This document shows positions 53,907 to 61,259 of a stretch of DNA of 64,000 nt, piece by piece. This stretch comes from Ornithinimicrobium ciconiae (GTDB lineage Bacteria; Actinomycetota; Actinomycetes; Actinomycetales; Dermatophilaceae). Numbering within the stretch: position 1 is the stretch's first letter; each line of letters starts with the position of its first letter. The notes under the pieces were generated by a model. That model did not search any database, was not told the origin of the DNA, and worked only from the letters and a program-made list of their open reading frames with translations. The stretch lies in assembly GCF_007197575.1 (NCBI RefSeq), contig NZ_CP041616.1:3162001-3226000 (forward strand), in the 5' to 3' direction. The position numbers and the translations under genes were made by a program.

Positions 53907-54293
53907 CTACTCGGCTGGTTGAACCGGCACCGGCTGGCCGTTGACGGCGTCAATGACGCGGCGCCCGTCGAGTGGCGAACCGAGCTCGACCTTGACCGAA
54001 TCCTGGCAGTCGAGGCCAGAGTCGACGCCCGCCAGCGATATGGTGACGCGGATATCAGAGCCTGACTCCTCGACCTCCGCCTGCGGATCGCGATTGCAGG
54101 AATTGACTGCGAGCTCAAGCTGTCGCGAGTCGGGAGCACCGTAGGCGGCATTGATTACCGCGGTGTCGGGTGCGGACGTCAGTTGGGGCTCAGGATCGCC
54201 GGCGTCCAAACTGCAGCCCGCGAGGCCAAGCAGCACGGCCAAAGCACCAGCCCTGGCGGCAACGGCGACTCCCCAGCTGCTCGTATCGACCAT
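53907..54293 (-). CDS. Putative lipoprotein
   Basis: 128 residues. Signal peptide with lipobox LAGC (Cys about residue 27), then a domain with two cysteines (NSCNRD; LDCQDS) likely forming a disulfide. Function unknown. Confidence 0.65.
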   Translation of the reverse strand: MVDTSSWGVAVAARAGALAVLLGLAGCSLDAGDPEPQLTSAPDTAVINAAYGAPDSRQLELAVNSCNRDPQAEVEESGSDIRVTISLAGVDSGLDCQDSVKVELGSPLDGRRVIDAVNGQPVPVQPAE

Positions 54294-54333
54294 CACTCAT
54301 CTTGGCACGCCGACGTCCGCGGGATGGCTGGGA

Positions 54334-54358
54334 GACGCACTACTTTGCCGCAGGTCGC
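54334..54358 (+). repeat. TGCCGC element, site 17
   Basis: GCACTACTTTGCCGCAGGTC; core 54346-54351. Confidence 0.8.
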
Positions 54359-54369
54359 GCTTGACGGCA

Positions 54370-54912
54370 CTATCCAAACCCCGGCGCTCCTTGCAACCGA
54401 CGCGCTTCGGCTTCGCGAGGATCTGACACCTCTCGCAGGTCGACGGACAGCTGCACGCAGGGCGGCCCTGTCGGGTGGCCATCGGGCGTTCGGGCGTCGG
54501 TGTAGGCATACATCTCGATGCTGTGTCCTTCCAGTTGCCACCACCAGGTCCCTCCGCTCAGTGGTGTCGGTTCTGTGGTCTCTGTCGGTTCACCGAGGGC
54601 GTCGGCGAGATGGTCAGCCAGTTCGGTCGCCGCGTGAAGGACGCGCTCGGAGCTTTCGTCGTCCCAGAGGAACCAGAAAACGTCGGCGAACCGGTCCTGG
54701 TAAGTGCCCCAACCCGCTCTCGCCGTACCCCACGTGGGCATAGAGGCCATATGCCAGGAACGAGAGGATCGTCTCCGGGGTGTCTCCGTGGCCGTGTCGG
54801 TCTGGATTGCCATCGCGTCCAGCCATAGGAGTCCCTCATCGAGACCCTGCGGCCAGGCTGACCGGAGGATCTGAGTCACGGTTTCGGCTACCTGCCGAGG
54901 GGCTGGCTTCAT
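54370..54912 (-). CDS. Hypothetical protein with a compensated internal frameshift
   Basis: 180 residues as read. Residues about 45-67 are an odd Arg/Ser/Trp stretch. The neighbouring frame over the same bases encodes PETILSFLAYGLYAHVGYGE with far better codon use, and flanking residues TATETP and TYQDRFADVFWFLWDD then fit on each side. So one base was lost near a CCCC run and one gained near a GGGG run. No family recognised. Confidence 0.55.
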   Translation of the reverse strand: MKPAPRQVAETVTQILRSAWPQGLDEGLLWLDAMAIQTDTATETPRRRSSRSWHMASMPTWGTARAGWGTYQDRFADVFWFLWDDESSERVLHAATELADHLADALGEPTETTEPTPLSGGTWWWQLEGHSIEMYAYTDARTPDGHPTGPPCVQLSVDLREVSDPREAEARRLQGAPGFG

Positions 54913-54997
54913 GCTGCGAGCCTAGAGGCATTCGGATGGTCCCTGTGCGTCAGGATGGGGTCATGTCCCCTCGTGCTGACCGGGCTCACCATCCGTT

Positions 54998-55030
54998 CCC
55001 CTACTATAGCAAGATTTGCTATAGTAGGGG
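54998..55030 (+). promoter_or_regulatory. 33-bp perfect palindromic operator/promoter
   Basis: Arms 54998-55012 and 55016-55030 (CCCCTACTATAGCAA and its complement) around a GAT centre, two bases before the ATG of the XRE gene. The right arm contains TATAGT at 55020-55025, a -10 placed for a leaderless transcript. Binding of the XRE protein would shut off its own operon. Confidence 0.85.
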
Positions 55031-55032
55031 GC

Positions 55033-55551
55033 ATGAGTGACCGCGGGAACGTGTTGGAGCTGGTGATGCGTGAGACGGGCACCGGCCAGAGCGAGTTGTC
55101 CAGGCTGAGCGGGGTTCATCAGCCAAGCATCAGTCAGTTCCTGTCCGGACGTGTCGATCTGAGCGACGAGCAGCTTGATCGCCTGCTGTCCTGCATGGGG
55201 CGACGGTTGGAGGTTGTCCGCAGCGTTGTCGAGCCTGAGCTCACTCGCTCGGAGCGCCGGTCGTGGCTGCTGCACCGGAGGATCTCCTCGCGTCTGACGC
55301 GCGACACCCTGGACGTGTTGGAGCCGGTTATCCAGGGCAATCTGTCGCGCTTGCGCAGGGGAGTGACCGGGGAACCGCATGAGCGGAACCTGCATCGCTG
55401 GCAGGTTCTGGTCGACACTAGGGACCTCCCCGGCCTCAAGCGCGTGTCGACGGGTCTCGATCGGGACTCCATCGAGATGCGTGAGGTCTCTCCCATGCGT
55501 GGGCTGCTGTCAGAGCAGGAGCGCTCCGAGGTGCTGGCGCAGGTGGGTTGA
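55033..55551 (+). CDS. XRE-type antitoxin-like regulator
   Basis: 172 residues. N-terminal helix-turn-helix (about 15-45): TGQSELSRLSGVHQPSISQFLSGR. The rest is helical and basic, ending in MRGLLSEQERSEVLAQ. Stop overlaps the start of the nucleotidyltransferase-like gene, giving a two-gene module like a toxin-antitoxin operon. Confidence 0.75.
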   Translation: MSDRGNVLELVMRETGTGQSELSRLSGVHQPSISQFLSGRVDLSDEQLDRLLSCMGRRLEVVRSVVEPELTRSERRSWLLHRRISSRLTRDTLDVLEPVIQGNLSRLRRGVTGEPHERNLHRWQVLVDTRDLPGLKRVSTGLDRDSIEMREVSPMRGLLSEQERSEVLAQVG

Positions 55552-56123
55552 TGCGCCGGGATCAACTCGAACACGCCATCCGGACGGCATGTCAGATCAT
55601 CGGTCACCCGGACGTCATCGTCGTCGGCTCGCAAGCGATCCTGGGTTCAATCGTAGAGGGGGAACTCCCCGCGGCAGCGACCATGTCGATGGAGGTCGAC
55701 ATTCTGCCCATCGCCGCAGACAACGACGAGACCGCTCGCCTCGCCGATCTCATCGAGGGCGTAGCAGGAGAGTTCTCACCCTTCGAGGATCTGCACGGAT
55801 TCAGCATCGACGGGGTCGACCTGCAGACATCGGTTCTCCCGCCCGGATGGCGTGACCGCTTGGTGCCCGTCACTAATGCGAACACCGCTGCCCCAGGGGG
55901 CGATCCGCAGTTCACGGGATGGTGCCTGGACAAGGAAGATCTGTGTGTGGCCAAGCTTTGCGCCCTGCGCGAGAAAGACCGCAACTTCGTTGCCGCTCTT
56001 GTCCGTGCCGACCTCGTCGACACCCGTGTCATCCTGGGCCGGCTCGCCACCCTCGACCCGGACCACGCAAAAGCCGCGTCGTCAGCTCACCGCTGGCTTA
56101 CCTCCCTCCAGGGTCGTGAGTGA
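55551..56123 (+). CDS. DUF6036-type nucleotidyltransferase-like protein
   Basis: 190 residues. GS motif in VVGSQAILG and acidic MEVDILPI positioned like a nucleotidyltransferase GS...DxD core; later CVAKLCALREKDRNF. Coupled to the XRE gene; together they resemble nucleotidyltransferase toxin with HTH antitoxin modules. Toxicity is inference. Confidence 0.7.
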   Translation: MRRDQLEHAIRTACQIIGHPDVIVVGSQAILGSIVEGELPAAATMSMEVDILPIAADNDETARLADLIEGVAGEFSPFEDLHGFSIDGVDLQTSVLPPGWRDRLVPVTNANTAAPGGDPQFTGWCLDKEDLCVAKLCALREKDRNFVAALVRADLVDTRVILGRLATLDPDHAKAASSAHRWLTSLQGRE

Positions 56124-56383
56124 GCGACCTAGAGGTCAGCAGTTCCAGCCCCCTCACACGCCACGCTGGAAGCTCCGAAGGCGCGTCAATTCGCCGCGAT
56201 CCGCCCACTACGGACTACCCGAGTTCGGGGATCTCGATCGTCTGCCGATGTCCGGTCGGTCCGGAACCTGCTCATTGAGAACGTAGAGGGCTTCGAGCTA
56301 GACATCGTTTCTGGCTGAGCGCCTCTACTCTGCCGCGTAGGTGTCTTGGCGGCGACGGAGGTAGGAGGCCGCCCGGCATCTGC
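56124..56383. other. Gap with TGCCGC element, site 18
   Basis: Core 56331-56336 in GCCTCTACTCTGCCGCGTAG. Just upstream, one frame ends VRNLLIENVEGFELDIVSG then stop (to about 56319), which looks like the tail of a lost gene. No complete gene seen. Confidence 0.5.
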
Positions 56384-56944
56384 CTATTCGTTCGGGAACA
56401 CGATGGCGCCAGTCGAGCCAGTGTGTTCTGACCCTCTTTGAAACTGGGTTTTGTACGTCAGGTCGATCCCGTCGACCACTACTACCGTGCCAGCCCCCAG
56501 CGGAGTGACCTTGAGTACCACCTGGTCCCAACTGGCGTCATCTCGCTGCTGACCCGGTGGAAAGCACTGACTCTCCACGTCGTCGCCGTAAACGATGCCA
56601 ATCCGAGCTGCGTTGCACAGCAGGACGTCAGCCTGCGCCTCGCCGCCAAAGACATGCACGCGAGGTTCGGCGTTGATGATTGTGACGCGCCCGAGGTCTG
56701 GCTCCTCCACCATGGCCACGTACACCGACATGAGCGCTTCCGGGCGCGCACCGAACTCGTCACCGACGTCGCCATAAACATTTGGGTGCGACCACCACCA
56801 TCCGGTCCCGAGTACCACAGCTCCGAGCAGCACCCCAACGACTGCCCTCTTGGATTGCCTCCAGCGACTCAAGGACGATCGCGAGTCAGCCTGGCCCCCT
56901 GGATCAAGCACCACGCTGCTCGCTCCACCATCAGTGATAGTCAT
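56384..56944 (-). CDS. Hypothetical single-pass membrane protein
   Basis: 186 residues: cytosolic Ser/Arg-rich head, one helix (about 34-52), then an exposed domain with two cysteines (LLCNAAR; ESQCFPPG). Function unknown. Confidence 0.55.
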   Translation of the reverse strand: MTITDGGASSVVLDPGGQADSRSSLSRWRQSKRAVVGVLLGAVVLGTGWWWSHPNVYGDVGDEFGARPEALMSVYVAMVEEPDLGRVTIINAEPRVHVFGGEAQADVLLCNAARIGIVYGDDVESQCFPPGQQRDDASWDQVVLKVTPLGAGTVVVVDGIDLTYKTQFQRGSEHTGSTGAIVFPNE

Positions 56945-56997
56945 GGCACAGTATCCAGCTCGATGGAGTAGAACCACAAGCACCACAATCATGCATA

Positions 56998-57024
56998 AGT
57001 GGACTCACATGCCGCCCGTCGCCC
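56998..57024 (+). repeat. TGCCGC element, site 19 (array end)
   Basis: GGACTCACATGCCGCCCGTC; core 57010-57015, last clear copy. Confidence 0.7.
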
Positions 57025-57094
57025 GTTCCGGAGGTGCGTCCTACCGCCGCGAAGCGGGGCCCCTGAACCTGACGTCGCACAGTTCCTGAGCGTC

Positions 57095-57115
57095 ATGGTA
57101 CCGCTGCGGTACCAT
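57095..57115 (+). promoter_or_regulatory. Palindromic operator of the RHH-Doc module
   Basis: ATGGTACCG-CTG-CGGTACCAT, perfect 9-base arms. TACCAT at 57110-57115 can act as -10 with the ATG six bases later: same operator-in-promoter, leaderless design as at 54998. Confidence 0.8.
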
Positions 57116-57121
57116 TCAGAT

Positions 57122-57319
57122 ATGGCGATGAACCTGAGGCTGACCGACGCTGAGAGCGAAGCCCTGCGCAAGAAGGCCGAGCAGGAAGGGCGTTCCATGC
57201 AGGAGGTCGCTCGGGCCGCGATCGCTCAGTACGTCTCAGAGCGTCCCCAGCGACTGAGGGCCGCGATCGACCGAGTCCGCAGCGAGGACAGCGAGCTGCT
57301 CGAGCGACTGAGTCGGTGA
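57122..57319 (+). CDS. Ribbon-helix-helix antitoxin
   Basis: 65 residues. MNLRLTDAESEALRKKAEQE is the strand-helix start of an RHH (CopG/Arc-like) protein; SMQEVARAAIAQYV is the second helix; a charged C-terminus would bind the toxin. Overlaps the toxin start (GTGA). ATG 57122 or 57128. Confidence 0.85.
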   Translation: MAMNLRLTDAESEALRKKAEQEGRSMQEVARAAIAQYVSERPQRLRAAIDRVRSEDSELLERLSR

Positions 57320-57705
57320 GCGCCGAGGAGCTGGACTACCTCTCGGTCGAGGACCTTCTGGAGATCGCATCCGGGGTGCTCGACGACGTCGCGGTGAGGG
57401 ACCCGGGTCTGCTTGCCGCGGCTGCCGCCCGGCCGATGACCACCGTGTTCGGCGACGACGCCTACCCGGCGTTCGAGGACAAGGTCGCGGCGCTGCTGCA
57501 TTCCCTGGTCCGCAATCACGCCCTGGTGGACGGCAACAAACGCCTTGCCTGGTCGGCCGCTCGAGTCTTCTGCCTCCTCAATGGCCGCGATCTGACCTAC
57601 ACCGTCGACGAGGCGGAGCAGATGATGCTCGGGGCGGCCGCCGGCGGACTGGACGTTCCGCAGATCGCGGACTGGCTCGAAGCGCGAATCGGAGCCGCGT
57701 CATAG
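57316..57705 (+). CDS. doc: Doc-family Fic-fold toxin
   Basis: 129 residues. Fic motif HALVDGNKRLAWSAA at about residues 73-87 (Doc form of HxFxDGNxR). Doc phosphorylates EF-Tu in the P1 system. The antitoxin here is RHH, not Phd. GTG start. Complete. Confidence 0.9.
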   Translation: MSAEELDYLSVEDLLEIASGVLDDVAVRDPGLLAAAAARPMTTVFGDDAYPAFEDKVAALLHSLVRNHALVDGNKRLAWSAARVFCLLNGRDLTYTVDEAEQMMLGAAAGGLDVPQIADWLEARIGAAS

Positions 57706-57750
57706 CGCCGCGACCGGACGCGGTGTTGGGTCGGCGTAGGGTCGGAGGTT

Positions 57751-57819
57751 TCAGAGCCTCGTCGCGCTCGCTAACACCCGACGCTTCCGTGGCGCCGAAG
57801 TGGACTCGTTCTCGGACAT
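57751..57819 (-). other. 22-codon frame with a strong ribosome site
   Basis: AGGAGG eight bases before ATG 57819; encodes a short peptide beginning MSENESTSAPRKRRVLASAT and stops at 57751. Could be the start of a deleted gene or a small peptide. Nothing else is recognised between 57706 and 57920. Confidence 0.3.
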
Positions 57820-57923
57820 GACCTGATCCTCCTGTGAGGGCTGGAGGACCCGTCGGATGTTGTCTGATAGACACGCCAGTCTCTATCGCGAAGTCAGACG
57901 CAAACCAGACCCGATCTGAACAA

Positions 57924-58225
57924 GAACGGTTCGCCGACATCCTCCAGGCGGTCCAGCGTTGCCTGGACTCAAACCTCAACTGCAGTCGGATGAGTTCGCC
58001 CCGATGGCCTATGACGCTGTCCTGCGCAATCTCGCCGTCATCGGTGAGGCGGTCCGCTCCCTGCCGAGCGAGACACGAGATCGAATGCCCGATGTCCCGT
58101 GGGCGGCGATCGCAGGCTTGCGCAACATCGTCGTTCACGAATACTTCCGCGTAAACCCTGACCTGATTCTTGACCTCCGCGATCACCAACTCGCGCCGTT
58201 GGCCGAGCGCCTACGCGACATCTGA
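57924..58225 (+). pseudogene. HepT-like toxin remnant, frameshifted
   Basis: One frame gives ERFADILQAVQRCLD; the next, after a shift near 57966-57975, gives KPQLQSDEFAPMAYDAVLRN, VIGEAVRSLP, and the HEPN motif RNIVVHEYF (Rx4-6H). This is a HepT-type HEPN ribonuclease without an intact N-terminus and without a visible MNT partner. Confidence 0.65.
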
Positions 58226-58575
58226 ACCCGGCGGCAGGCGACGCAGACGCCCGGATCCCCCGCGAGTCGGAGATCCCCAACACGCGCCCTTCCGGCTCCC
58301 TTCAGTGTGCGCCGGCACTTGTCGCCGTCAAGGTCGTTCGCCCGGTGGGGTGCTGCACCTTGACGGCTCCTGCGCGTTGACGAGGTGGCCGGGCCGTGGC
58401 GCAGGTAGCGCGTAGGTGCGGGTCCGGGAAGTTGGTTGATCCGAAGTGTCGGTAGAGGTTTCCCGGCGAGTCATTCGCGAGGCGCTGGGTGCCAATCCCG
58501 GGCACCAGCGCGATTGAAGGGCGTGGACCTCTGGGTCCACGCCCTTCAGAGCAGTGCTACTGCCGGCAGATGAGA
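58226..58575. other. Non-coding gap with an inverted repeat
   Basis: Contains perfect 11-bp arms GCCGTCAAGGT (58324-58334) and ACCTTGACGGC (58357-58367). No open frame of note. Could be a relic of a mobile element; no transposase sequence is recognisable. Confidence 0.4.
58515..58548 (-). terminator. Strong hairpin downstream of the YceI gene
   Basis: Perfect 15-base arms (TGAAGGGCGTGGACC and complement) with a TCTG loop, 28 bases past the YceI stop; no clear T-tract. Confidence 0.65.
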
Positions 58576-59202
58576 TCAGGCGACGGCCGGGGCCTGGGCG
58601 ATCGCCGAGATGTCGAACTCGAGCTTGACCTTCTCGCCCACAAGGACGCCGCCAGTCTCGAGCGTCGCGTTGAAGTTTAGGTTCCAGTCGGTGCGGTCGA
58701 TCGTCGTGGCGCCCTCGAACCCGATGCAGGTGTTGCCGTAAGGGTCCTTCGCCGATCCGGTCTCCTCGAAGTCGATTGTGACGGGCTTGGTGACACCGTT
58801 GATCGTGAGGTCCCCAGTGATGGCCCACTCGGAACCGTCGCGCTTCACGTTGGTGGAGGTGAAGCTGATCGTCGGGTGGTTCTCGATGTCGAAGAAGTCG
58901 GGGGTCTTGATGTGGCCATCGCGCTGCTGGTTGCCCGTGGTGACGGACGCCGCCTGGATAGTCACATCGACCTTGGAGTTGGCAGGGGTCGTGGTATCGA
59001 CGTGGGCCGTTCCCTCGAAGTCCTCGAAGTTGCCGCGAACCTTCGTGACCATCGCGTGCCGGGCCGAGAAGCCGAGGCGGGTGTGGCTCGGGTCGAGCAC
59101 GTAGTCGCCGGCGAGGTCCGAGACGAAGCTCGTGCTTGGCTCAGAGACGACGGTCGCAGCCTCGGGGGTGGTGGTCTTCGTGGAGCGGTTGAACAGGCCC
59201 AT
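58576..59202 (-). CDS. YceI-family lipid-binding-like protein
   Basis: 208 residues. YceI beta-barrel: GDYVLDPSHTRLGFSARHAM, GHIKTPDFFDIENHPTISF, ITGDLTINGVTKPVT. Binds polyisoprenoid chains in E. coli/Thermus relatives. No signal peptide, unlike many Gram-negative members. Confidence 0.9.
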   Translation of the reverse strand: MGLFNRSTKTTTPEAATVVSEPSTSFVSDLAGDYVLDPSHTRLGFSARHAMVTKVRGNFEDFEGTAHVDTTTPANSKVDVTIQAASVTTGNQQRDGHIKTPDFFDIENHPTISFTSTNVKRDGSEWAITGDLTINGVTKPVTIDFEETGSAKDPYGNTCIGFEGATTIDRTDWNLNFNATLETGGVLVGEKVKLEFDISAIAQAPAVA

Positions 59203-59241
59203 TTTGTGTCCTTGCGTCGAGTGGTTGTTCCTTCAATCAAT

Positions 59242-59270
59242 ACAATGACAGGAATTAGTTGTCATGTCAA
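59242..59270 (-). promoter_or_regulatory. Promoter of the YceI gene
   Basis: Minus strand TTGACA, 17-base spacer, CATTGT. The AT-rich stretch also holds TTGACATGACAA, a possible repressor site. Confidence 0.5.
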
Positions 59271-59374
59271 GTATGACTTGCGTGTGACTGCTGGGAGCAT
59301 CCTGCCGGGCGCCTGGACCGAGGCTGGCCGGACGCCGGCCCTACCGGAAGTGTCTAGTAGCTGCGTATGGGTGC

Positions 59375-59632
59375 TTATCCGTAGTGGTAGCGGCAGGCGG
59401 CGACTCGGACCTCGGCCCCAGCGATCTTGTACACGAGCCGATGCTCGTCGGTGATGCGGCGCGACCAGTAGCCGGCAAAGTCGTGTTCCAGCGCCTCAGG
59501 CTTGCCGATCCCCTCGTTGCCGTTGCGTTGGATGTCCTTCAGGAGCAGGTTGATGCGTTTGAGCACTGTGCGGTCCTGCGCCTGCCACCAAAGGCAGTCC
59601 TCCCAGGCGTTCTCGTCCCAGACCAGCAGCAC
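59375..59632 (-). CDS. yoeB: YoeB/Txe-family endoribonuclease toxin
   Basis: 85 residues, the family length. WDENAWEDCLWWQAQDR, NGNEGIGKPEALEHDFAGYW, catalytic-site SRRITDEHRLVYKI and final CRYHYG are all YoeB-like. Cuts mRNA at the ribosome. GTG 59632 starts five bases after the yefM stop. Confidence 0.93.
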   Translation of the reverse strand: MLLVWDENAWEDCLWWQAQDRTVLKRINLLLKDIQRNGNEGIGKPEALEHDFAGYWSRRITDEHRLVYKIAGAEVRVAACRYHYG

Positions 59633-59636
59633 TCGG

Positions 59637-59894
59637 TCAGTCCGTCTCGACCAGCTCGCGCGACCGCCCCCGGCCAGCCTCCAGCCGCTCCATGGCGTCC
59701 AGCAGCCGACGGGCGTTGGCGGGTGAGCGCATGAGGTAGGCCGTCTCACGTAGCGACTCGTAGTCCGCCAGAGAGACGATGACGACCGGCTCGTGGCCGG
59801 CGCGCGTGATGACGACCTCTTCACGGTCGTTGGTGACGCCGTCCAGCACTTCTGCGTAACGTGCTCGCGACTCGGTGTAACTCATAGTCTTCAT
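59637..59894 (-). CDS. yefM: YefM/Phd-family antitoxin
   Basis: 85 residues. SYTESRARYAEVLDGV and EEVVITRAGHEPVVIVSLAD are the antitoxin's DNA-binding fold; the C-terminus (RRLLDAMERLEAG) binds YoeB. Represses its own operon via the site at 59908. Confidence 0.93.
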   Translation of the reverse strand: MKTMSYTESRARYAEVLDGVTNDREEVVITRAGHEPVVIVSLADYESLRETAYLMRSPANARRLLDAMERLEAGRGRSRELVETD

Positions 59895-59907
59895 GCATAT
59901 CCTCTCT

Positions 59908-59923
59908 GTACAGAGAACTGTAC
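59908..59923 (-). promoter_or_regulatory. YefM operator
   Basis: GTACAG-AGAA-CTGTAC, perfect palindrome with the TGTAC core known for YefM boxes, 14 bases upstream of the ATG and overlapping a TACAGT -10. Confidence 0.75.
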
Positions 59924-60062
59924 GCTCTTCGGGTGGGCTGCCAAGAGGGTCATGTCCACGCCGTCACGGAGACGCACACATCACGTAGCGGGTGATGTTG
60001 TCGGGATCGCGAAGATGAGCGCCGTGCTCGAAACCGACGTGCTGCGGCGTGCTCTCGAGCAC

Positions 60063-61259
60063 TCAGTTGTTGACCACAACCCGCGACAACCGACCCTCGA
60101 CCCAGGCCCAGTCGATCCGTTCCTGTTCAAGCCGAACGCGCTCACCGAACCGGTCGGACACGAGGTCGGAGTAGAGCACCTCCTCATCAGGCGTCAACCG
60201 CTGCAGCCGCGCGGACGTCGGCGTCGGCTCAGTGCCCCATCGATCCCGGTGCTGCAGCAGGGTCTGCCGGTCCATCAGCACCGACTCCGCGTGCGGCAGC
60301 CAGGCCCGCAGCCGGCTCAGGATCGCGAAGCCGTGGGTGTCCAGATCACCCCAGTAATAGACCTCCGCCTCGCGCAACCACGGGAGGGAGCCAGCCCTGT
60401 CGACCTCGAATCCCTTGCCCCACACCACGACACCGCCAGCTGGGACGGGCACGCTCAGATAGCTGATCTCGTTCTCAACGATGATCGCGGTCCGCACCCG
60501 CACGTCGGCTGCGGCCAGCTCCTCCACCCGCAGCCCGAGCTCGGAGAAGCCATCGGCAAGACCCACTGACGGATGGACCCGCAGCCGCACCAGCTCCGGC
60601 TTGCCGCGCAGGCCGAGCGCAGTCACAAATCCGGCCGAGCTCGCCGGGACACCGAGCAGCCGCGCCAGCAGGGCGCGGTGCTGGTCGATGAACTTGGTGT
60701 CCACACCCGGCGCATCGACCTCCCGCAGATAGCGTCCGCTGTCTCGCGCAGCGCCGAGCCAACGGTAGGACCCCAGCACCCCGTCCCAGGACGGCCCCAC
60801 AGCCAGCGCCTTCAGCGGGTTCGCCGCAACCCACTCCCGCAGGACCGGCTCGTCGGCCACCACCGTCAGGATCCGGTCGAGCTCCCGCACCTCACCTGAC
60901 ACCCCCAGCAGCGCCCACGCCGGCGCAAAGTCAGCCACGACGGCACGACTGGGCAACTCATTGCGACCGATGACCCTGCCACCAACCGTCTCCAGCACCA
61001 CCGCGAAGTGCGCGCCACCCCGCGAGCCGGCGTCGATCGCGGCGACCCAGTCTCGGACCGCACCCAGGTCATCACCGATCTGCGAGGCGCGAGGACGCCG
61101 CAGGGGCACCTGCACCACCGGGAACGACTCCCCCGCCGCGTGGGCCCGCAGCAGCGTGCCGTCGTCCCACCGTCGCCGCACCACGGCCCGGATGTCGGCC
61201 ACCGTGGACCACGCAGACACCGTGGATCGCGACAATCTGGCAGACCCCGACCGTGTCAT
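60063..61259 (-). CDS. jetD: Wadjet anti-plasmid nuclease subunit JetD
   Basis: 398 residues. N-terminal DUF3322-like part (1-190) and C-terminal DUF2220/Toprim part (about 215-398): IIVENEISYLSVPVP gives the catalytic Glu, and EVYYWGDLDTHGFAILSRLR gives the Toprim DxD. In characterised Wadjet systems JetD cleaves closed circular plasmid DNA after loop extrusion by JetABC. ATGA overlap with jetC. Stop at 60063. Confidence 0.9.
   Translation of the reverse strand: MTRSGSARLSRSTVSAWSTVADIRAVVRRRWDDGTLLRAHAAGESFPVVQVPLRRPRASQIGDDLGAVRDWVAAIDAGSRGGAHFAVVLETVGGRVIGRNELPSRAVVADFAPAWALLGVSGEVRELDRILTVVADEPVLREWVAANPLKALAVGPSWDGVLGSYRWLGAARDSGRYLREVDAPGVDTKFIDQHRALLARLLGVPASSAGFVTALGLRGKPELVRLRVHPSVGLADGFSELGLRVEELAAADVRVRTAIIVENEISYLSVPVPAGGVVVWGKGFEVDRAGSLPWLREAEVYYWGDLDTHGFAILSRLRAWLPHAESVLMDRQTLLQHRDRWGTEPTPTSARLQRLTPDEEVLYSDLVSDRFGERVRLEQERIDWAWVEGRLSRVVVNN

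Larger units (their letters stand above)
41035..57015 (+). other. Candidate gene-cassette array with oriented TGCCGC elements
   Basis: Eighteen segments, mostly one gene each, lie between 19 intergenic sites containing 26 TGCCGC cores, all in the + orientation, while genes lie on both strands. Typical flanks are GCACTNNTC-TGCCGC or CRTCCGNCTT-TGCCGC upstream and a GC-rich AGGTCG-like stretch downstream. The cores listed individually below bound each segment. Local base composition looks lower in GC than the flanks. See the findings for the argument and its weak points. Confidence 0.7.

Noticed and set aside
41020..57024. Classical integron with attC sites
   Set aside because: The elements lack the GTTRRRY and RYYYAAC core pair, and no IntI-type integrase is seen. 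I therefore treat the array as a novel candidate, not an integron.
58324..58367. Insertion-sequence terminal repeats
   Set aside because: Only one inverted pair about 20 bases apart, with no transposase fragment; kept as an unexplained repeat only.
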